Notes: generated by a model from the letters alone, not told the origin. 33,766 nucleotides of DNA from Candidatus Gemmiger excrementipullorum (GCA_019115045.1 DXEI01000128.1:1-33766); one strand, 5' to 3'; positions 9,558-18,718 are shown, counted from the first letter of the stretch. Numbers and translations: made by a program.

Positions 9558-12500
9558 TCAGCTTGCGCTCCTGCCATTGGGCGCGGGTGACCAGCACCGC
9601 GCGGGGCTTGGCGCCCTCGTACGGGCCGATGACTTTTTCCTGTTCCATCTGGTCCATGATGCGGGCGGCGCGGGCATAGCCCAGCTTGCAGCGGCGCTGC
9701 AGCAGGCTCGTCGAAGCCTGCCCGGCCTCGATGACGCACTCGACCGCCTGCTCGAACATCGGGTCCAGCGCGCCGCCCTCGGCGTCGTCCTCGCCTTTTT
9801 TGCTGCCTTTTTCGGCCACGGCGCGGCGTTCCATCTCGGCGATCATCTCCTCGTCATACTGGGCCGAGGAGGTGGACTTGATAAAGCTGAGCACAGCGCT
9901 GATCTCCTCGTCGGTGACGAAGGTGCCCTGCACGCGCACCGGCTTGGACGCGCCGACGGGCAAAAACAGCATATCGCCGTTGCCCAGCAGTTTTTCGGCG
10001 CCCGAAGCGTCGAGGATGGTGCGCGAGTCGATCTGGCTGGAGACCGCGAACGCGATGCGGCTGGGGATGTTGGCCTTGATGAGGCCGGTGATGACGTCGA
10101 CGCTGGGGCGCTGCGTGGCGACGATGAGGTGGATGCCGGCCGCGCGGGCTTTCTGCGCGATGCGGCAGATGTAGTCCTCGACTTCCTTGCCGGCGACCAT
10201 CATGAGGTCGGCCAGCTCGTCGATGACGATGGCGATGTAGGGCAGGTGCTCCAGCCCGGCCTGCGCGGCCAGGCGGTTGTAGGCCTTGATCTCGCGCACG
10301 TTATTTTCGGCAAAGAGTTTGTAGCGGCGCTCCATCTCGGCCACGCTGGCGCCCAGCGCGCCGGCGGCCTTGCGCGGCTCGGTGACGACGGGCATGAGCA
10401 GGTGCGGGATGCCGTTATACTCGGCCAGTTCGACGACTTTGGGGTCGATGAGGATGAGCTTGACGTCCTCGGGCCCTGAGCGGAACAAAAAGCTGATGAT
10501 GATGGAGTTGACGCACACCGATTTGCCGCTGCCGGTGGAACCCGCGATGAGCAGGTGCGGCATCTTGCACAGGTCGGCCACCTGGGCGGTGCCGGCGATG
10601 TCCTTGCCAAGGGCCATCGTCAGCGGGCTGCGCATGTTGATGTAGTTCTGCGCCTCAAACACCGAGCGGATGTTGACGGTGGAGCGGATCTTGTTGGGCA
10701 CCTCGATGCCGACGGCCGGTTTGCCGGGGATGGGCGCCTCGATGCGCACGCCCGCCGTGGCCAGGTTGAGCGCGATGTCGTCGGCCAGGCTGGTGATGCG
10801 GCTGACCTTGATGCCGGCCTGGGGCTGCAGCTCATACCGCGTGACCGAAGGACCGCGGCAGATGTCGAGGATCTTGGTCTTGACGCCGAAACTTTCCAGC
10901 GTGTTGACGAGGGTATCGGCGTTGCGCTTCATCTCGCGCGCGGCGCCGGCTTCATCCTCGGGCGAGGTGGCGTTGAACAGGTTGAGCGAGGGGTAGCAGT
11001 AGGGCTTGGGCGGCTCCTTTTGCGCGGCAGCCAGGTCGATGGCGGCCTTGGCGGCCTGCGGCGGCGTATGCACCGGCGCGCCGGAGGAGTTGCCGACGCT
11101 GCTGCTGACCTGCAGGCGGGCGGCCTCGCCCCCCTGGGGCACGGCGAAGCTCTGCTCGGTGCCGGTGGGCTGGGCATCCAGCAGGTCGGAGAGCGGTTTG
11201 CCGGCCTGCCAGGCTTCCCCGGCCGCCTGGGCGACGTCAAAGCTGCCGCCCAGCGTGGGGATGGCCGCACCGCCCATGGCGGCGCGCAGTTCCTCCTGCG
11301 TAAGTACGCGGGTATCGCCCCGCACGCGCTCGGGCGCCGGCTGCGGCGCGGCCGGCGGTTCCGGTGCATCGGCGACCGGCACCAGCGGCGTGGCAAAATC
11401 CGCCGCGGTCTGCAGCGGGACCGAGAAGCCCTGCGTCTCTTCTTCCTCCGCCAGGCCGGCCGTGCCCTCGGCATCGTAAGGCGCATGGCCGCTGACGGCG
11501 CGGTGGATCAAAGCGTCGAGCTCGTCGCCGGCCGGGGCCTGCTGCGCGGGCTCCGGCTGCAAGGTCAGCTCAAAATCTTCCTGCGGGGCCGGCGCGGGGG
11601 CCGGGGCGGGTTCCTCTTTGGGCGCATGGTAGCGCTGCGGGTCAGAAAGATGCGAGAGCGGGTCCAGCCCAAAGGTACCGCCGGGGCCGATCTCGATGCG
11701 TTGCAGCGGGTCATGGTCGATGGCCTGCTGCAGTGCCCCCTGCTCTGCCCCGGGGCCCAGGTCCACGTCAAAGGACGCGCGCGCCGCGGCGCTGTGCGGG
11801 GCCGGGGCGGCGGCCGCCCGGGGCGCAGGCTGCGCCTGGCTGCCCGGCAGGCTGCCGGTGTCGGCAATGACGTCATACGCCGGGCGGTGGCGGGCCGGGT
11901 CGCCGGGCAGCGTGCCGGTGAGTTCCTCCAGCGATTCCTCCTGCGGGGTCTCGCCAAACAGCGGCGTGTCGTAGCCGGCCTCGCGCTCACTGCGGGCGGC
12001 CTGCAGTTTGCGGTACTGGCCGTCCACAAACTGTACGACATCGGCCGGGGTGACGGCAAAAAAGACCATCAGCCCCAGGGCGAACACCAGCAGCATGATG
12101 ACGTTGGACGCCGGGCGGCCAAACAGCGCCAGCAGCGTGCCGCCGATGGGCGCGCCGAGGACGCCGCCCTCCCAAAAGCCGGTCTGGCCGCGCATATACA
12201 GCATTTTGACGATCTCCCACGCGTTGGCGTCGCTGGTGGAAACTTTGGAGAACACCACCGGCACGCCCGCGCACAGGGCCGCCATCAGCGCCACTTTGCC
12301 CGCAAAGCGCCCTACGCGGTAACCGGACGCCAGCAGATACGCCAGGTAGAGCAGAAACGGCCCCACCAGGTAGGCTATGACGCCAAACAGGCCAAAATAC
12401 ACCCCGCGCATGGCGCGCCAGATGTTTTGCCCCGGCACCAGCACCATCGCCACGCACAGCAGCCCCAGCCCGGCCAGCAGCACGCTGGGCAGCAGGTCGG

Positions 12501-12651
12501 GGGTCTGGGCGCGGCGCTGGGCGCGGCGCGACGCGGGTTTTTGGCTGCGCGCAGACGGCGCGCGGCTGCCGGAGGAACGCGCGCGCCCCGAAGAAGCGCG
12601 CCCGGATGTTGTTTTTTTACCGCCGCCCTGGCGGGAACGAGATTGTGCCAT
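9535..12651 (-). CDS. ftsK: FtsK/SpoIIIE DNA translocase
   Basis: 1038 aa. N-terminal TM helices, Pro/Ala/Glu-rich linker, motor domain (MPHLLIAGSTGSGKSVCVNSIIISFLFR, ILIDPKVVELAEYNGIPHLL, IVATQRPSVDVITGLIKANIPSRIAFAV), C-terminal gamma winged helix (LLQRRCKLGYARAARIMDQME). Confidence 0.95.
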   Translation of the reverse strand: MAQSRSRQGGGKKTTSGRASSGRARSSGSRAPSARSQKPASRRAQRRAQTPDLLPSVLLAGLGLLCVAMVLVPGQNIWRAMRGVYFGLFGVIAYLVGPFLLYLAYLLASGYRVGRFAGKVALMAALCAGVPVVFSKVSTSDANAWEIVKMLYMRGQTGFWEGGVLGAPIGGTLLALFGRPASNVIMLLVFALGLMVFFAVTPADVVQFVDGQYRKLQAARSEREAGYDTPLFGETPQEESLEELTGTLPGDPARHRPAYDVIADTGSLPGSQAQPAPRAAAAPAPHSAAARASFDVDLGPGAEQGALQQAIDHDPLQRIEIGPGGTFGLDPLSHLSDPQRYHAPKEEPAPAPAPAPQEDFELTLQPEPAQQAPAGDELDALIHRAVSGHAPYDAEGTAGLAEEEETQGFSVPLQTAADFATPLVPVADAPEPPAAPQPAPERVRGDTRVLTQEELRAAMGGAAIPTLGGSFDVAQAAGEAWQAGKPLSDLLDAQPTGTEQSFAVPQGGEAARLQVSSSVGNSSGAPVHTPPQAAKAAIDLAAAQKEPPKPYCYPSLNLFNATSPEDEAGAAREMKRNADTLVNTLESFGVKTKILDICRGPSVTRYELQPQAGIKVSRITSLADDIALNLATAGVRIEAPIPGKPAVGIEVPNKIRSTVNIRSVFEAQNYINMRSPLTMALGKDIAGTAQVADLCKMPHLLIAGSTGSGKSVCVNSIIISFLFRSGPEDVKLILIDPKVVELAEYNGIPHLLMPVVTEPRKAAGALGASVAEMERRYKLFAENNVREIKAYNRLAAQAGLEHLPYIAIVIDELADLMMVAGKEVEDYICRIAQKARAAGIHLIVATQRPSVDVITGLIKANIPSRIAFAVSSQIDSRTILDASGAEKLLGNGDMLFLPVGASKPVRVQGTFVTDEEISAVLSFIKSTSSAQYDEEMIAEMERRAVAEKGSKKGEDDAEGGALDPMFEQAVECVIEAGQASTSLLQRRCKLGYARAARIMDQMEQEKVIGPYEGAKPRAVLVTRAQWQERKLNGQYEEN

Positions 12652-12727
12652 AGTGAAACTTTCCCCTCTGTCACTGCAAAGATCTATCCAAAAAACGGCT
12701 TACACGCCAAAAGCATATTCAGTGTTT

Positions 12728-12756
12728 ATTGTAGCACGAACGGGCGGCCTTGTAAA
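12728..12756 (-). promoter_or_regulatory. Putative promoter of the ftsK operon
   Basis: Minus strand TTTACA (12751-12756), 17-bp spacer, TACAAT (12728-12733). Confidence 0.6.
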
Positions 12757-12815
12757 GAAAAGCCGCCCGCTGTATTGCGCGGTTCCGTCCGCCGTGTGCC
12801 TCTTCCCTGCCGCGG

Positions 12816-13556
12816 TCAATGCCCGGGGGTGCGGCGCGGGGCGCGTTCGATCTCGGCATAGAGGTAGCGCAGCGCGTCGGACAGGCCGCCCAGCTCGTCG
12901 ATGAGCCCCTCCTCGACCGCCTGGCGGCCGTCGAGCACGGTACCCATATCCATGACGAGTTCGCCGGTGTTGTGCATCAGCGTGGTGAACCGGCGCGCCG
13001 TGATGCCGGAATGCCCGGCCACAAAGCCGACGATGCGCTCCTGCATCTGTTCAAAATAGCGCAGCGTCTGCGGCACGCCCAGCACCATGCCGGAATGCCG
13101 CACCGGGTGCACCGTCATGGTGGCGGTGGGCACGATGAAGCTGCGCCGGGCCGACACCGCCAGCGGGATGCCGATGGAATGCCCGCCGCCCAGCACCAGC
13201 GTGGCGCTGGGTTTGCCGACCCCGGCGATGAGCTCAGCCAGGGCGAGCCCGGCCTCGACGTCGCCGCCGACGGTGTTGAGGATGACGAGCAGGCCCTCGA
13301 TCTCGGGGTCCTCCTCAATATCGACGAGCTGGGGGATGACATGCTCATACTTGGTGGTTTTTTGGTTTTCGGGGGCCAGGCTGTGCCCCTCGATGGTGCC
13401 GATGACCGTCAGGCAGTGGATGGCGTGCCGCCCCTTGGTGGCCGGCAGGATGCCGTCCTCGGTCATAAGGTCGTGTTCGAGGCGTTTGAGGGCCGCGCTC
13501 TCGTCGGGGTTGAGGGCGGGACGGGTCTCGGTTTTGCGTTTGGCGTGATCGGGCAT
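12816..13556 (-). CDS. tepA: TepA/YmfB-like ClpP-family protein
   Basis: MPDHAKRKTE...HCLTVIGTIEGHSLAPENQKTTKYEHVIPQLVDIEEDPEIEGLLVILNTVGGDVEAGLALAELIAGVGKPSATLVLGGGHSIGIPLAVSA. Adjacent to ftsK as ymfB is to spoIIIE. AAAGGAG SD before ATG at 13556; an alternative upstream start is at 13583. Confidence 0.85.
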   Translation of the reverse strand: MPDHAKRKTETRPALNPDESAALKRLEHDLMTEDGILPATKGRHAIHCLTVIGTIEGHSLAPENQKTTKYEHVIPQLVDIEEDPEIEGLLVILNTVGGDVEAGLALAELIAGVGKPSATLVLGGGHSIGIPLAVSARRSFIVPTATMTVHPVRHSGMVLGVPQTLRYFEQMQERIVGFVAGHSGITARRFTTLMHNTGELVMDMGTVLDGRQAVEEGLIDELGGLSDALRYLYAEIERAPRRTPGH

Positions 13557-13658
13557 AGCGCTGCGCTCCTTTTTTGTTGGCATATTTCCCCCAGTATGCC
13601 CCGGCCGCGGCGGCGTTATGCGCCGGCGTGCGCCGCCCGCAAAAACTTAGATAAAAAT

Positions 13659-13687
13659 TTGACAACCTAACCGCCGGTATTTATAAT
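13659..13687 (+). promoter_or_regulatory. Consensus sigma-A promoter upstream of rex
   Basis: TTGACA (13659-13664), 17 bp, TATAAT (13682-13687): full match to consensus. A CTTATAAG palindrome follows at about 13690-13697. Confidence 0.82.
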
Positions 13688-13757
13688 ATCTTATAAGAGA
13701 GTTGAGTTTCCCCCGCGCGGCGCGGCCGCCGGGGCGATGTTGTGAGGGAGTAAGACC

Positions 13758-14396
13758 ATGCCGGTACAAAATAAAGCGTCTTTGCCCGTGATCAAACGGC
13801 TGCCAAAATATTACCGCTACCTGACCAACCTTTCCGCCGACGGGCGGGAGAAGATCTCTTCCAGCGAGTTGGCCCACATGATGGGCACCACCGCCAGCCA
13901 GGTGCGGCAGGATTTCAACTGCTTTGGAGGGTTCGGCCAGCAGGGCATCGGCTACAAGGTCGACGTGCTGCGCGCCGAGATCGGCAAGCTGCTGTTTGGC
14001 GACGGCGAGCGGCTGCCCACCATCCTGATCGGCGCGGGGCACCTGGGCTCGGCCGTGTCCAGCTTTATCAGCCGCGACACCAACGGCTACCGGCTCATCG
14101 GCGTGTTCGACGTCAAGCCGGAGCTGTTCGGCCAGACGATCTGCGGGGTGCAGATCTTCCCGCTGCGCGAACTGGCGCGCTTTTGCGCCGAGCACCACCC
14201 CACGGTGGCCGTGCTGTGCGTGCCGCGCCAGAGCGCGATGGACCTGGCCGGCGAACTGGTCGAGTACGGCATCCAGGGCGTGTGGAATTTCAGCCACTAT
14301 GACCTTTCGGTCGAATACCCGCAGCTGACGGTGGAAAACGTCCACCTGGGCGACAGCCTGATGAGCCTGGGGTATCGCCTGCGCAACCAGGAATAA
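13758..14396 (+). CDS. rex: Redox-sensing transcriptional repressor Rex
   Basis: IKRLPKYYRYLTNLSADGREKISSSELAHMMGTTASQVRQDFNCFGGFGQQGIGYKVDVLRAEI, then Rossmann segment ILIGAGHLGSAV. Confidence 0.95.
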   Translation: MPVQNKASLPVIKRLPKYYRYLTNLSADGREKISSSELAHMMGTTASQVRQDFNCFGGFGQQGIGYKVDVLRAEIGKLLFGDGERLPTILIGAGHLGSAVSSFISRDTNGYRLIGVFDVKPELFGQTICGVQIFPLRELARFCAEHHPTVAVLCVPRQSAMDLAGELVEYGIQGVWNFSHYDLSVEYPQLTVENVHLGDSLMSLGYRLRNQE

Positions 14397-14408
14397 CGGA
14401 GGGGCCCC

Positions 14409-15017
14409 ATGGCAAAACTGTATTTCCGCTACGGCGCTATGAACAGCGGCAAGACGACCGCGCTGATGCAGGTCGCCTACAACTACAAAGAGCGCGGCAT
14501 GCGCGTGCTGATCTTAAAGCCGTCCATCGACACCAAAGGGCAGGACCGCATCGTCTCGCGCCTGGGCATCGAGTGCAAGGTCGACCAGCTCGTCACGCCG
14601 GAGGTGGACATCGTCGCGCTGGTCCAAGCCGATATTGCCCAAAACGGCCCGCTGGCCTGCGTACTGTGCGACGAGAGCCAGTTTTTTACCCCCGCGCAGG
14701 CCGAACAGCTGTTTTTGGTGACGGTGGACCTGAGCGTGCCGGTGATCTGCTACGGGCTGCGGGCGGACTTTATGCTGCATGGCTTCCCCGGTTCGACCCG
14801 GCTGCTGGAGCTGGCGCATACCATTGAGGAGCTCAAGACCATCTGCGCCTGCGGGCGCAAGGCGATCTGCAACGGGCGCAAGGTCAACGGCGAGTATGTG
14901 TTTGAGGGCGCGCAGGTCGCCATCGACACCGTGGACAACGTCGAATACCAGAGCCTGTGCCCCCAGTGCTGGTACCGCGAGTACCGCGCCTTTTTAAAAC
15001 GGCACGGCAAGGGCTGA
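14409..15017 (+). CDS. tdk: Thymidine kinase
   Basis: MAKLYFRYGAMNSGKTTALMQVAYNYKERGMRVLILKP...VLCDESQFFTPAQAEQL...CYGLRADF; C-terminal Zn-type Cys residues. Confidence 0.95.
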   Translation: MAKLYFRYGAMNSGKTTALMQVAYNYKERGMRVLILKPSIDTKGQDRIVSRLGIECKVDQLVTPEVDIVALVQADIAQNGPLACVLCDESQFFTPAQAEQLFLVTVDLSVPVICYGLRADFMLHGFPGSTRLLELAHTIEELKTICACGRKAICNGRKVNGEYVFEGAQVAIDTVDNVEYQSLCPQCWYREYRAFLKRHGKG

Positions 15018-15037
15018 CGCCCGCGCCGCAGCAAAAG

Positions 15038-15069
15038 GCCGCCCGGACCTTTGCAAAGGTCCGGGCGGC
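15038..15069. terminator. Bidirectional hairpin terminator between tdk and the araC-family gene
   Basis: GCCGCCCGGACCTTTGCAAAGGTCCGGGCGGC: near-perfect stem between convergent genes, with TTTT following it on the minus strand. Confidence 0.8.
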
Positions 15070-15074
15070 TGCTG

Positions 15075-15935
15075 TTATTTGTTGCGCTTGTAATACTGGC
15101 GGTACTGCTGGGGCGAAAGGCCGGTCGCGTCCTTGAACACGCGGCGGAAATGTGCCGTGGTCATAAAGCCGGTTTTTTCGGCGATGGCGGAGATGCTCTC
15201 GGCCGATTTTTCGATACGGTTCTGCGCCTCTTTGACGCGCACGCCGTTGATGTATTCGATCAGGCTGAGGTTGGTCGATTTTTTGAACAGCCGGCTGAGG
15301 TAGTACGGGCTGATGTAAAACTGCCCCGCGATGCCGGTCAGGGTCAGTTTTTCGGCGTAATGCTGCGAGATATACGCCTGGATCTGGTCCACGATATGGT
15401 TGCTGACGCGCCCGCGCTCGCCGCCCTGCTCGCGCTGTTGGCGGCAGAGGTCTTTGAGTTCCAGCAGCAGCGTCGCCAGCATCATTTTGCGCATGGCTTC
15501 CCGCTCCTGCGAGGGGTCGCCCTCCAGCGACAGCAGCTGCTGCAGCATGCTTTGGATATGGTTTTGCTGCTTGACGGTGATGTTGGAGAGCAGATGGTTA
15601 TGCTCCTCGGTCAAAAAAGAGAAGAAGTCCACCTCCGGGAAGGCAGCCGCGATCTTTTCGAGGTATTCGCGGCTGAAATTGAGCACGACGCGGCTGGAGG
15701 GCGCGTCCCCCAGCGAAGCGGTCTTGTGGATCTGGTTTTCGCCGATGAGCACCACGCTGCCCGCGTTGACGATGTAGGCGGAATCCTCGATAAAATAGCG
15801 GCGGGTGCCGGCGATCTCGTAATAGATCTCAAACTTATGGTGGATGTGGAAGCTGGGCATATCAAAGCCGGTATCGCGGTCGATGCGCTCGATGAAAAAA
15901 TCATCCCGCGGATCGTAGGTGTATTCAGAGACCAT
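15075..15935 (-). CDS. AraC-family regulator with N-terminal cupin-like sensor domain
   Basis: MVSEYTYDPRDDFFIERIDRDTGFDMPSFHIHHKFEIYYEIAGTRRYFIED...KLTLTGIAGQFYISPYYLSRLFKKSTNLSLIEYINGVRVKEAQ...GFMTTAHFRRVFKDATGLSPQQYR. Confidence 0.92.
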   Translation of the reverse strand: MVSEYTYDPRDDFFIERIDRDTGFDMPSFHIHHKFEIYYEIAGTRRYFIEDSAYIVNAGSVVLIGENQIHKTASLGDAPSSRVVLNFSREYLEKIAAAFPEVDFFSFLTEEHNHLLSNITVKQQNHIQSMLQQLLSLEGDPSQEREAMRKMMLATLLLELKDLCRQQREQGGERGRVSNHIVDQIQAYISQHYAEKLTLTGIAGQFYISPYYLSRLFKKSTNLSLIEYINGVRVKEAQNRIEKSAESISAIAEKTGFMTTAHFRRVFKDATGLSPQQYRQYYKRNK

Positions 15936-16006
15936 GGCAGACCCTCTTTTGCGTGGTATTGCCGCGGCGCGCAACGCCGAAGCGGCTCTTTTTTGCTAAT
16001 ATGGAT

Positions 16007-16035
16007 AGAATAGCACATTTTTTGTTATTTTTCAA
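16007..16035 (-). promoter_or_regulatory. Putative promoter of the AraC-family gene
   Basis: Minus strand TTGAAA (16030-16035), 17 bp, TATTCT (16007-16012). Confidence 0.65.
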
Positions 16036-16087
16036 ATGGTTTTTTGCAAAAAATGTCCTTTTCTTACATCATTTGTGCAAAGCAAAA

Positions 16088-16114
16088 GCACCGGGTGCTG
16101 GCAGCACCCGGTGC
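16088..16114 (-). terminator. htpG terminator
   Basis: GCACCGGGTGCTGGCAGCACCCGGTGC hairpin just downstream of the htpG stop, followed by TTTTGCTTTG on the minus strand. Confidence 0.75.
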
Positions 16115-16130
16115 GGGGTCAGATCTTACC

Positions 16131-18032
16131 TTATTGCATCAGGCCGCAGACGAGCTGGGCGTAGGCCACGGGGTCGTCGATGGGCAGCCCCGCGATGAGC
16201 AGCGCCTGGTCATAGAGCAGCTCGGCATACCGGGCGACTTTGGCGCTGTCGCCGGCTTCATGCGCGGCTTTGAGCGCGGCGAACACCGGGTGGCCGGGGT
16301 TGAGTTCCAGCACCTTGGTGCTCTCGACGCCTTCGCCGTTGGGCATGCGGCGCAGCACTTTTTCCATCTCCATCGAGATGCCGCCCTCGCTGGACAGCGT
16401 GACGGGGTGCTCCTGCAGCGTGGGGTTGACCTTGACCTCCTTGACTTTGCCGTTCAGCGCTTTCTGGATCTCGTCAAACAGGTCCTTGTTCTCGGTGGCG
16501 GTCTGCTCGGCGGCTTTCTTTTCTTCCTCGGTCTCCAGGCCCAGGTCGCCGGCGTTGATGTTCTTGAACTCTTTTTCTTTATAGTCGTGCATCATCTGCA
16601 GGCAGAACTCGTCGACGTCCTCGGTGCACAGCAGCAGGTCGTAGCCCTTGCTCAGCACCAGCTGGGCGTTGGGCAGCTTGCCCAGGCGATCGAGGTCGTC
16701 GCCGGCCGCAAAGTAGATGCACTTCTGCCCCTCGGGCATGGCTTCGATATATTCGTCGAGGGTGACGTACTTCTTCTCTTTGGCGGACCAGAACAGCAGC
16801 AGGTCGGCCAGCAGGTCCTTGTGCATGCCGTAGTCGCCGTAGATGCCGAACTTGATCTGGCGGCCGAAGGATTTCCAGAACGTCTCGTACTTTTCGCGGT
16901 CGTTGACGAGCATGGCGTGCAGCTCGTTCTTGATCTTCTTCTCCAGGCTGTTGCGCATCAGCTTGAGCTGGGCGTCCTTTTGCAGCGTCTCGCGGCTGAT
17001 GTTCAGGCTCAGGTCCTCGCTGTCGACGACGCCCTTGACAAAGCTGAAGTAGTCGGGCAGCAGGTCGGCGCATTTTTCCATGATGAGCACGCCGGAAGCG
17101 TACAGCGCCAGGCCCTTCTCGTACTCTTTGGTGTAGTAGTCGTAGGGCGTGCGGCCGGGGATAAACAGCAGCGCCGTATAGGTGGCCGTGCCCTCGGTGC
17201 GGCTGGTGATGACGCGCAGCGGGTCGGTGTAGTCCATGAACTTGGACTTGTAGAACTCGTTGTAATCCTCGTCCTTGACCTCGCTCTTGGCGCGCTTCCA
17301 GATCGGCACCATGCTGTTGAGGGTCTCGAGCTCGGTGTAGGTCTCGTACTCGGGCTTGTAGTCGTCGCCGGCATCCTCCGGTTTGGGTTTCTGGCGGGAC
17401 TTTTCGCGGTACATCGTGATGGGGAAATGGATGTAGTCGCTGTATTTTTTGACAAGCCCGGCCAGCGTGTACTCGTCGAGGTAGTCGCTGTAATGCTCGG
17501 TGTCGGTATCTTCTTTCAGCACCAGGATGACCTCGGTGCCGACGTCGTCCTTGTCGGCCTCGGTCAAGGTATAGCCCTCGACGCCCTTGGACTCCCACTT
17601 CCAGGCGGTGTCCGCGCCCTGCGCGCGGGAAATAACGGTGACCTTAGACGCCACCATGAACGCCGAGTAGAAGCCGACGCCGAACTGGCCGATGATGTCG
17701 ATGTTATCGCTCTGGTTTTCGGTCTTGAAATCCAGCGAGCCGGAGCGCGCGATGGTGCCGAGGTTCTTTTCGAGCTCCTCTTTGCTCATGCCGATGCCGT
17801 TGTCGCGGATGGTCAGCGTGCGGCTGTCTTTGTCGGGCTGGATGTGGATGTGCAAATCATCCTTGCCGATGCCCATGGAGGTATCGGTCAGGCTCATGAA
17901 ATAGCGCTTGTCGCAGGCGTCCGACGCGTTGGAGATCAGCTCGCGCAGAAAGATCTCGCGGTTGGTGTAGATAGAATTGATCATCAGGTCGAGCAGTTTT
18001 TTGCTCTCGGCCTTAAATTGACGCATTGCCAT
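16131..18032 (-). CDS. htpG: Molecular chaperone HtpG (Hsp90)
   Basis: MAMRQFKAESKKLLDLMINSIYTNREIFLRELISNASDACDKRYF...LTIRDNGIGMSKEELEKNLGTIARSGS...IGQFGVGFYSAFMVASKVTV. The ORF track extends to 18065, but ATG at 18032 fits conserved HtpG N-termini better. Confidence 0.95.
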   Translation of the reverse strand: MAMRQFKAESKKLLDLMINSIYTNREIFLRELISNASDACDKRYFMSLTDTSMGIGKDDLHIHIQPDKDSRTLTIRDNGIGMSKEELEKNLGTIARSGSLDFKTENQSDNIDIIGQFGVGFYSAFMVASKVTVISRAQGADTAWKWESKGVEGYTLTEADKDDVGTEVILVLKEDTDTEHYSDYLDEYTLAGLVKKYSDYIHFPITMYREKSRQKPKPEDAGDDYKPEYETYTELETLNSMVPIWKRAKSEVKDEDYNEFYKSKFMDYTDPLRVITSRTEGTATYTALLFIPGRTPYDYYTKEYEKGLALYASGVLIMEKCADLLPDYFSFVKGVVDSEDLSLNISRETLQKDAQLKLMRNSLEKKIKNELHAMLVNDREKYETFWKSFGRQIKFGIYGDYGMHKDLLADLLLFWSAKEKKYVTLDEYIEAMPEGQKCIYFAAGDDLDRLGKLPNAQLVLSKGYDLLLCTEDVDEFCLQMMHDYKEKEFKNINAGDLGLETEEEKKAAEQTATENKDLFDEIQKALNGKVKEVKVNPTLQEHPVTLSSEGGISMEMEKVLRRMPNGEGVESTKVLELNPGHPVFAALKAAHEAGDSAKVARYAELLYDQALLIAGLPIDDPVAYAQLVCGLMQ

Positions 18033-18058
18033 GCAGAAAGACCTCTCTTTTGGGTAAA

Positions 18059-18085
18059 TTAGCACTCTTTTGCTTGAACTGCTAA
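18059..18085. promoter_or_regulatory. CIRCE-like HrcA operator, proximal copy
   Basis: TTAGCACTC-N9-AACTGCTAA against CIRCE TTAGCACTC-N9-GAGTGCTAA: left arm 9/9, right arm 7/9, exact 9-nt spacer. Confidence 0.8.
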
Positions 18086-18089
18086 ATGT

Positions 18090-18118
18090 AGTTTAGCACC
18101 CTTTGCAGCAAAGTGCAA
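18090..18118 (-). promoter_or_regulatory. Putative htpG promoter overlapping the distal CIRCE-like element
   Basis: Minus strand TTGCAC (18113-18118), 17 bp, TAAACT (18090-18095). Confidence 0.55.
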
Positions 18119-18119
18119 G
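18093..18119. promoter_or_regulatory. Second, degenerate CIRCE-like operator, distal copy
   Basis: TTAGCACCC-N9-AAGTGCAAG: left arm 8/9, right arm 6/9, exact 9-nt spacer. Confidence 0.55.
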
Positions 18120-18223
18120 GCCTTTCACAAAAAATTTAAAAAGCGCGGTTTCCCCTTTTCAAACACGCCGAATTGGGGTATGCTGTAGCTAAAGACCTTT
18201 TGCGAAAAGGATGGGATGCAACG

Positions 18224-18718
18224 ATGTCGAAATACGGCGACAAAGCCTACGAGGCATTTTTTAAAGGGTACAACTGCAGCCAGTGCGTGGCGCTGGCGTT
18301 CGCCGCCGAGATGGGCCTGACCGAGGAACAGGCGCTGAAACTTTCCTCCGGCTTTGGCGGCGGCATGGGCCGCATGCGGGAGGTATGCGGCGCGTTTTCG
18401 GGCGCGGTGCTGGTGCTGGGCGCGCTGTACGGCAACACCGACCCGGCGCTGAAAACGCAGACCTATACCGAGGTGCAGGCCCTGGCCGCGCAGTACCGCG
18501 CGCGCAGCGGCGGGGGCAGCATCGTCTGCCGCGAGCTGCTGGGCCTGAAACAGGCCGAGGGCAGCCCCGTGGCCAGCCCCCGCACGGCCGACTACTACAA
18601 AAAGCGCCCCTGCCCCGAGCTGGTGCGCCTGGCCGCCGACTTGATGGCCGAATACATAGAACAGCACCCGCGCCCGGCCGCTGACGCCGGCCAAGAGAAG
18701 GGAGACGCCCCGGTATGA
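18224..18718 (+). CDS. C_GCAxxG_C_C family protein (Cys-rich, putative redox/metal protein)
   Basis: MSKYGDKAYEAFFKGYNCSQCVALAFAAEMGLTEEQALKLSSGFGGGMGRMREVCGAFSGAVLVLG...IVCRELLG...CPELVRLAADLMAEYIE: family Cys pattern. Confidence 0.85.
   Translation: MSKYGDKAYEAFFKGYNCSQCVALAFAAEMGLTEEQALKLSSGFGGGMGRMREVCGAFSGAVLVLGALYGNTDPALKTQTYTEVQALAAQYRARSGGGSIVCRELLGLKQAEGSPVASPRTADYYKKRPCPELVRLAADLMAEYIEQHPRPAADAGQEKGDAPV

Noticed and set aside
10555-12861. 768-aa plus-strand ORF opposite ftsK
   Set aside because: Antisense to FtsK, low-complexity Arg/Gly/Ala-rich translation.
16044-18062. 672-aa plus-strand ORF opposite htpG
   Set aside because: Mirror of HtpG codons (Val/Leu/Asp/Gln-rich); no start context or domain; HtpG is unambiguous.
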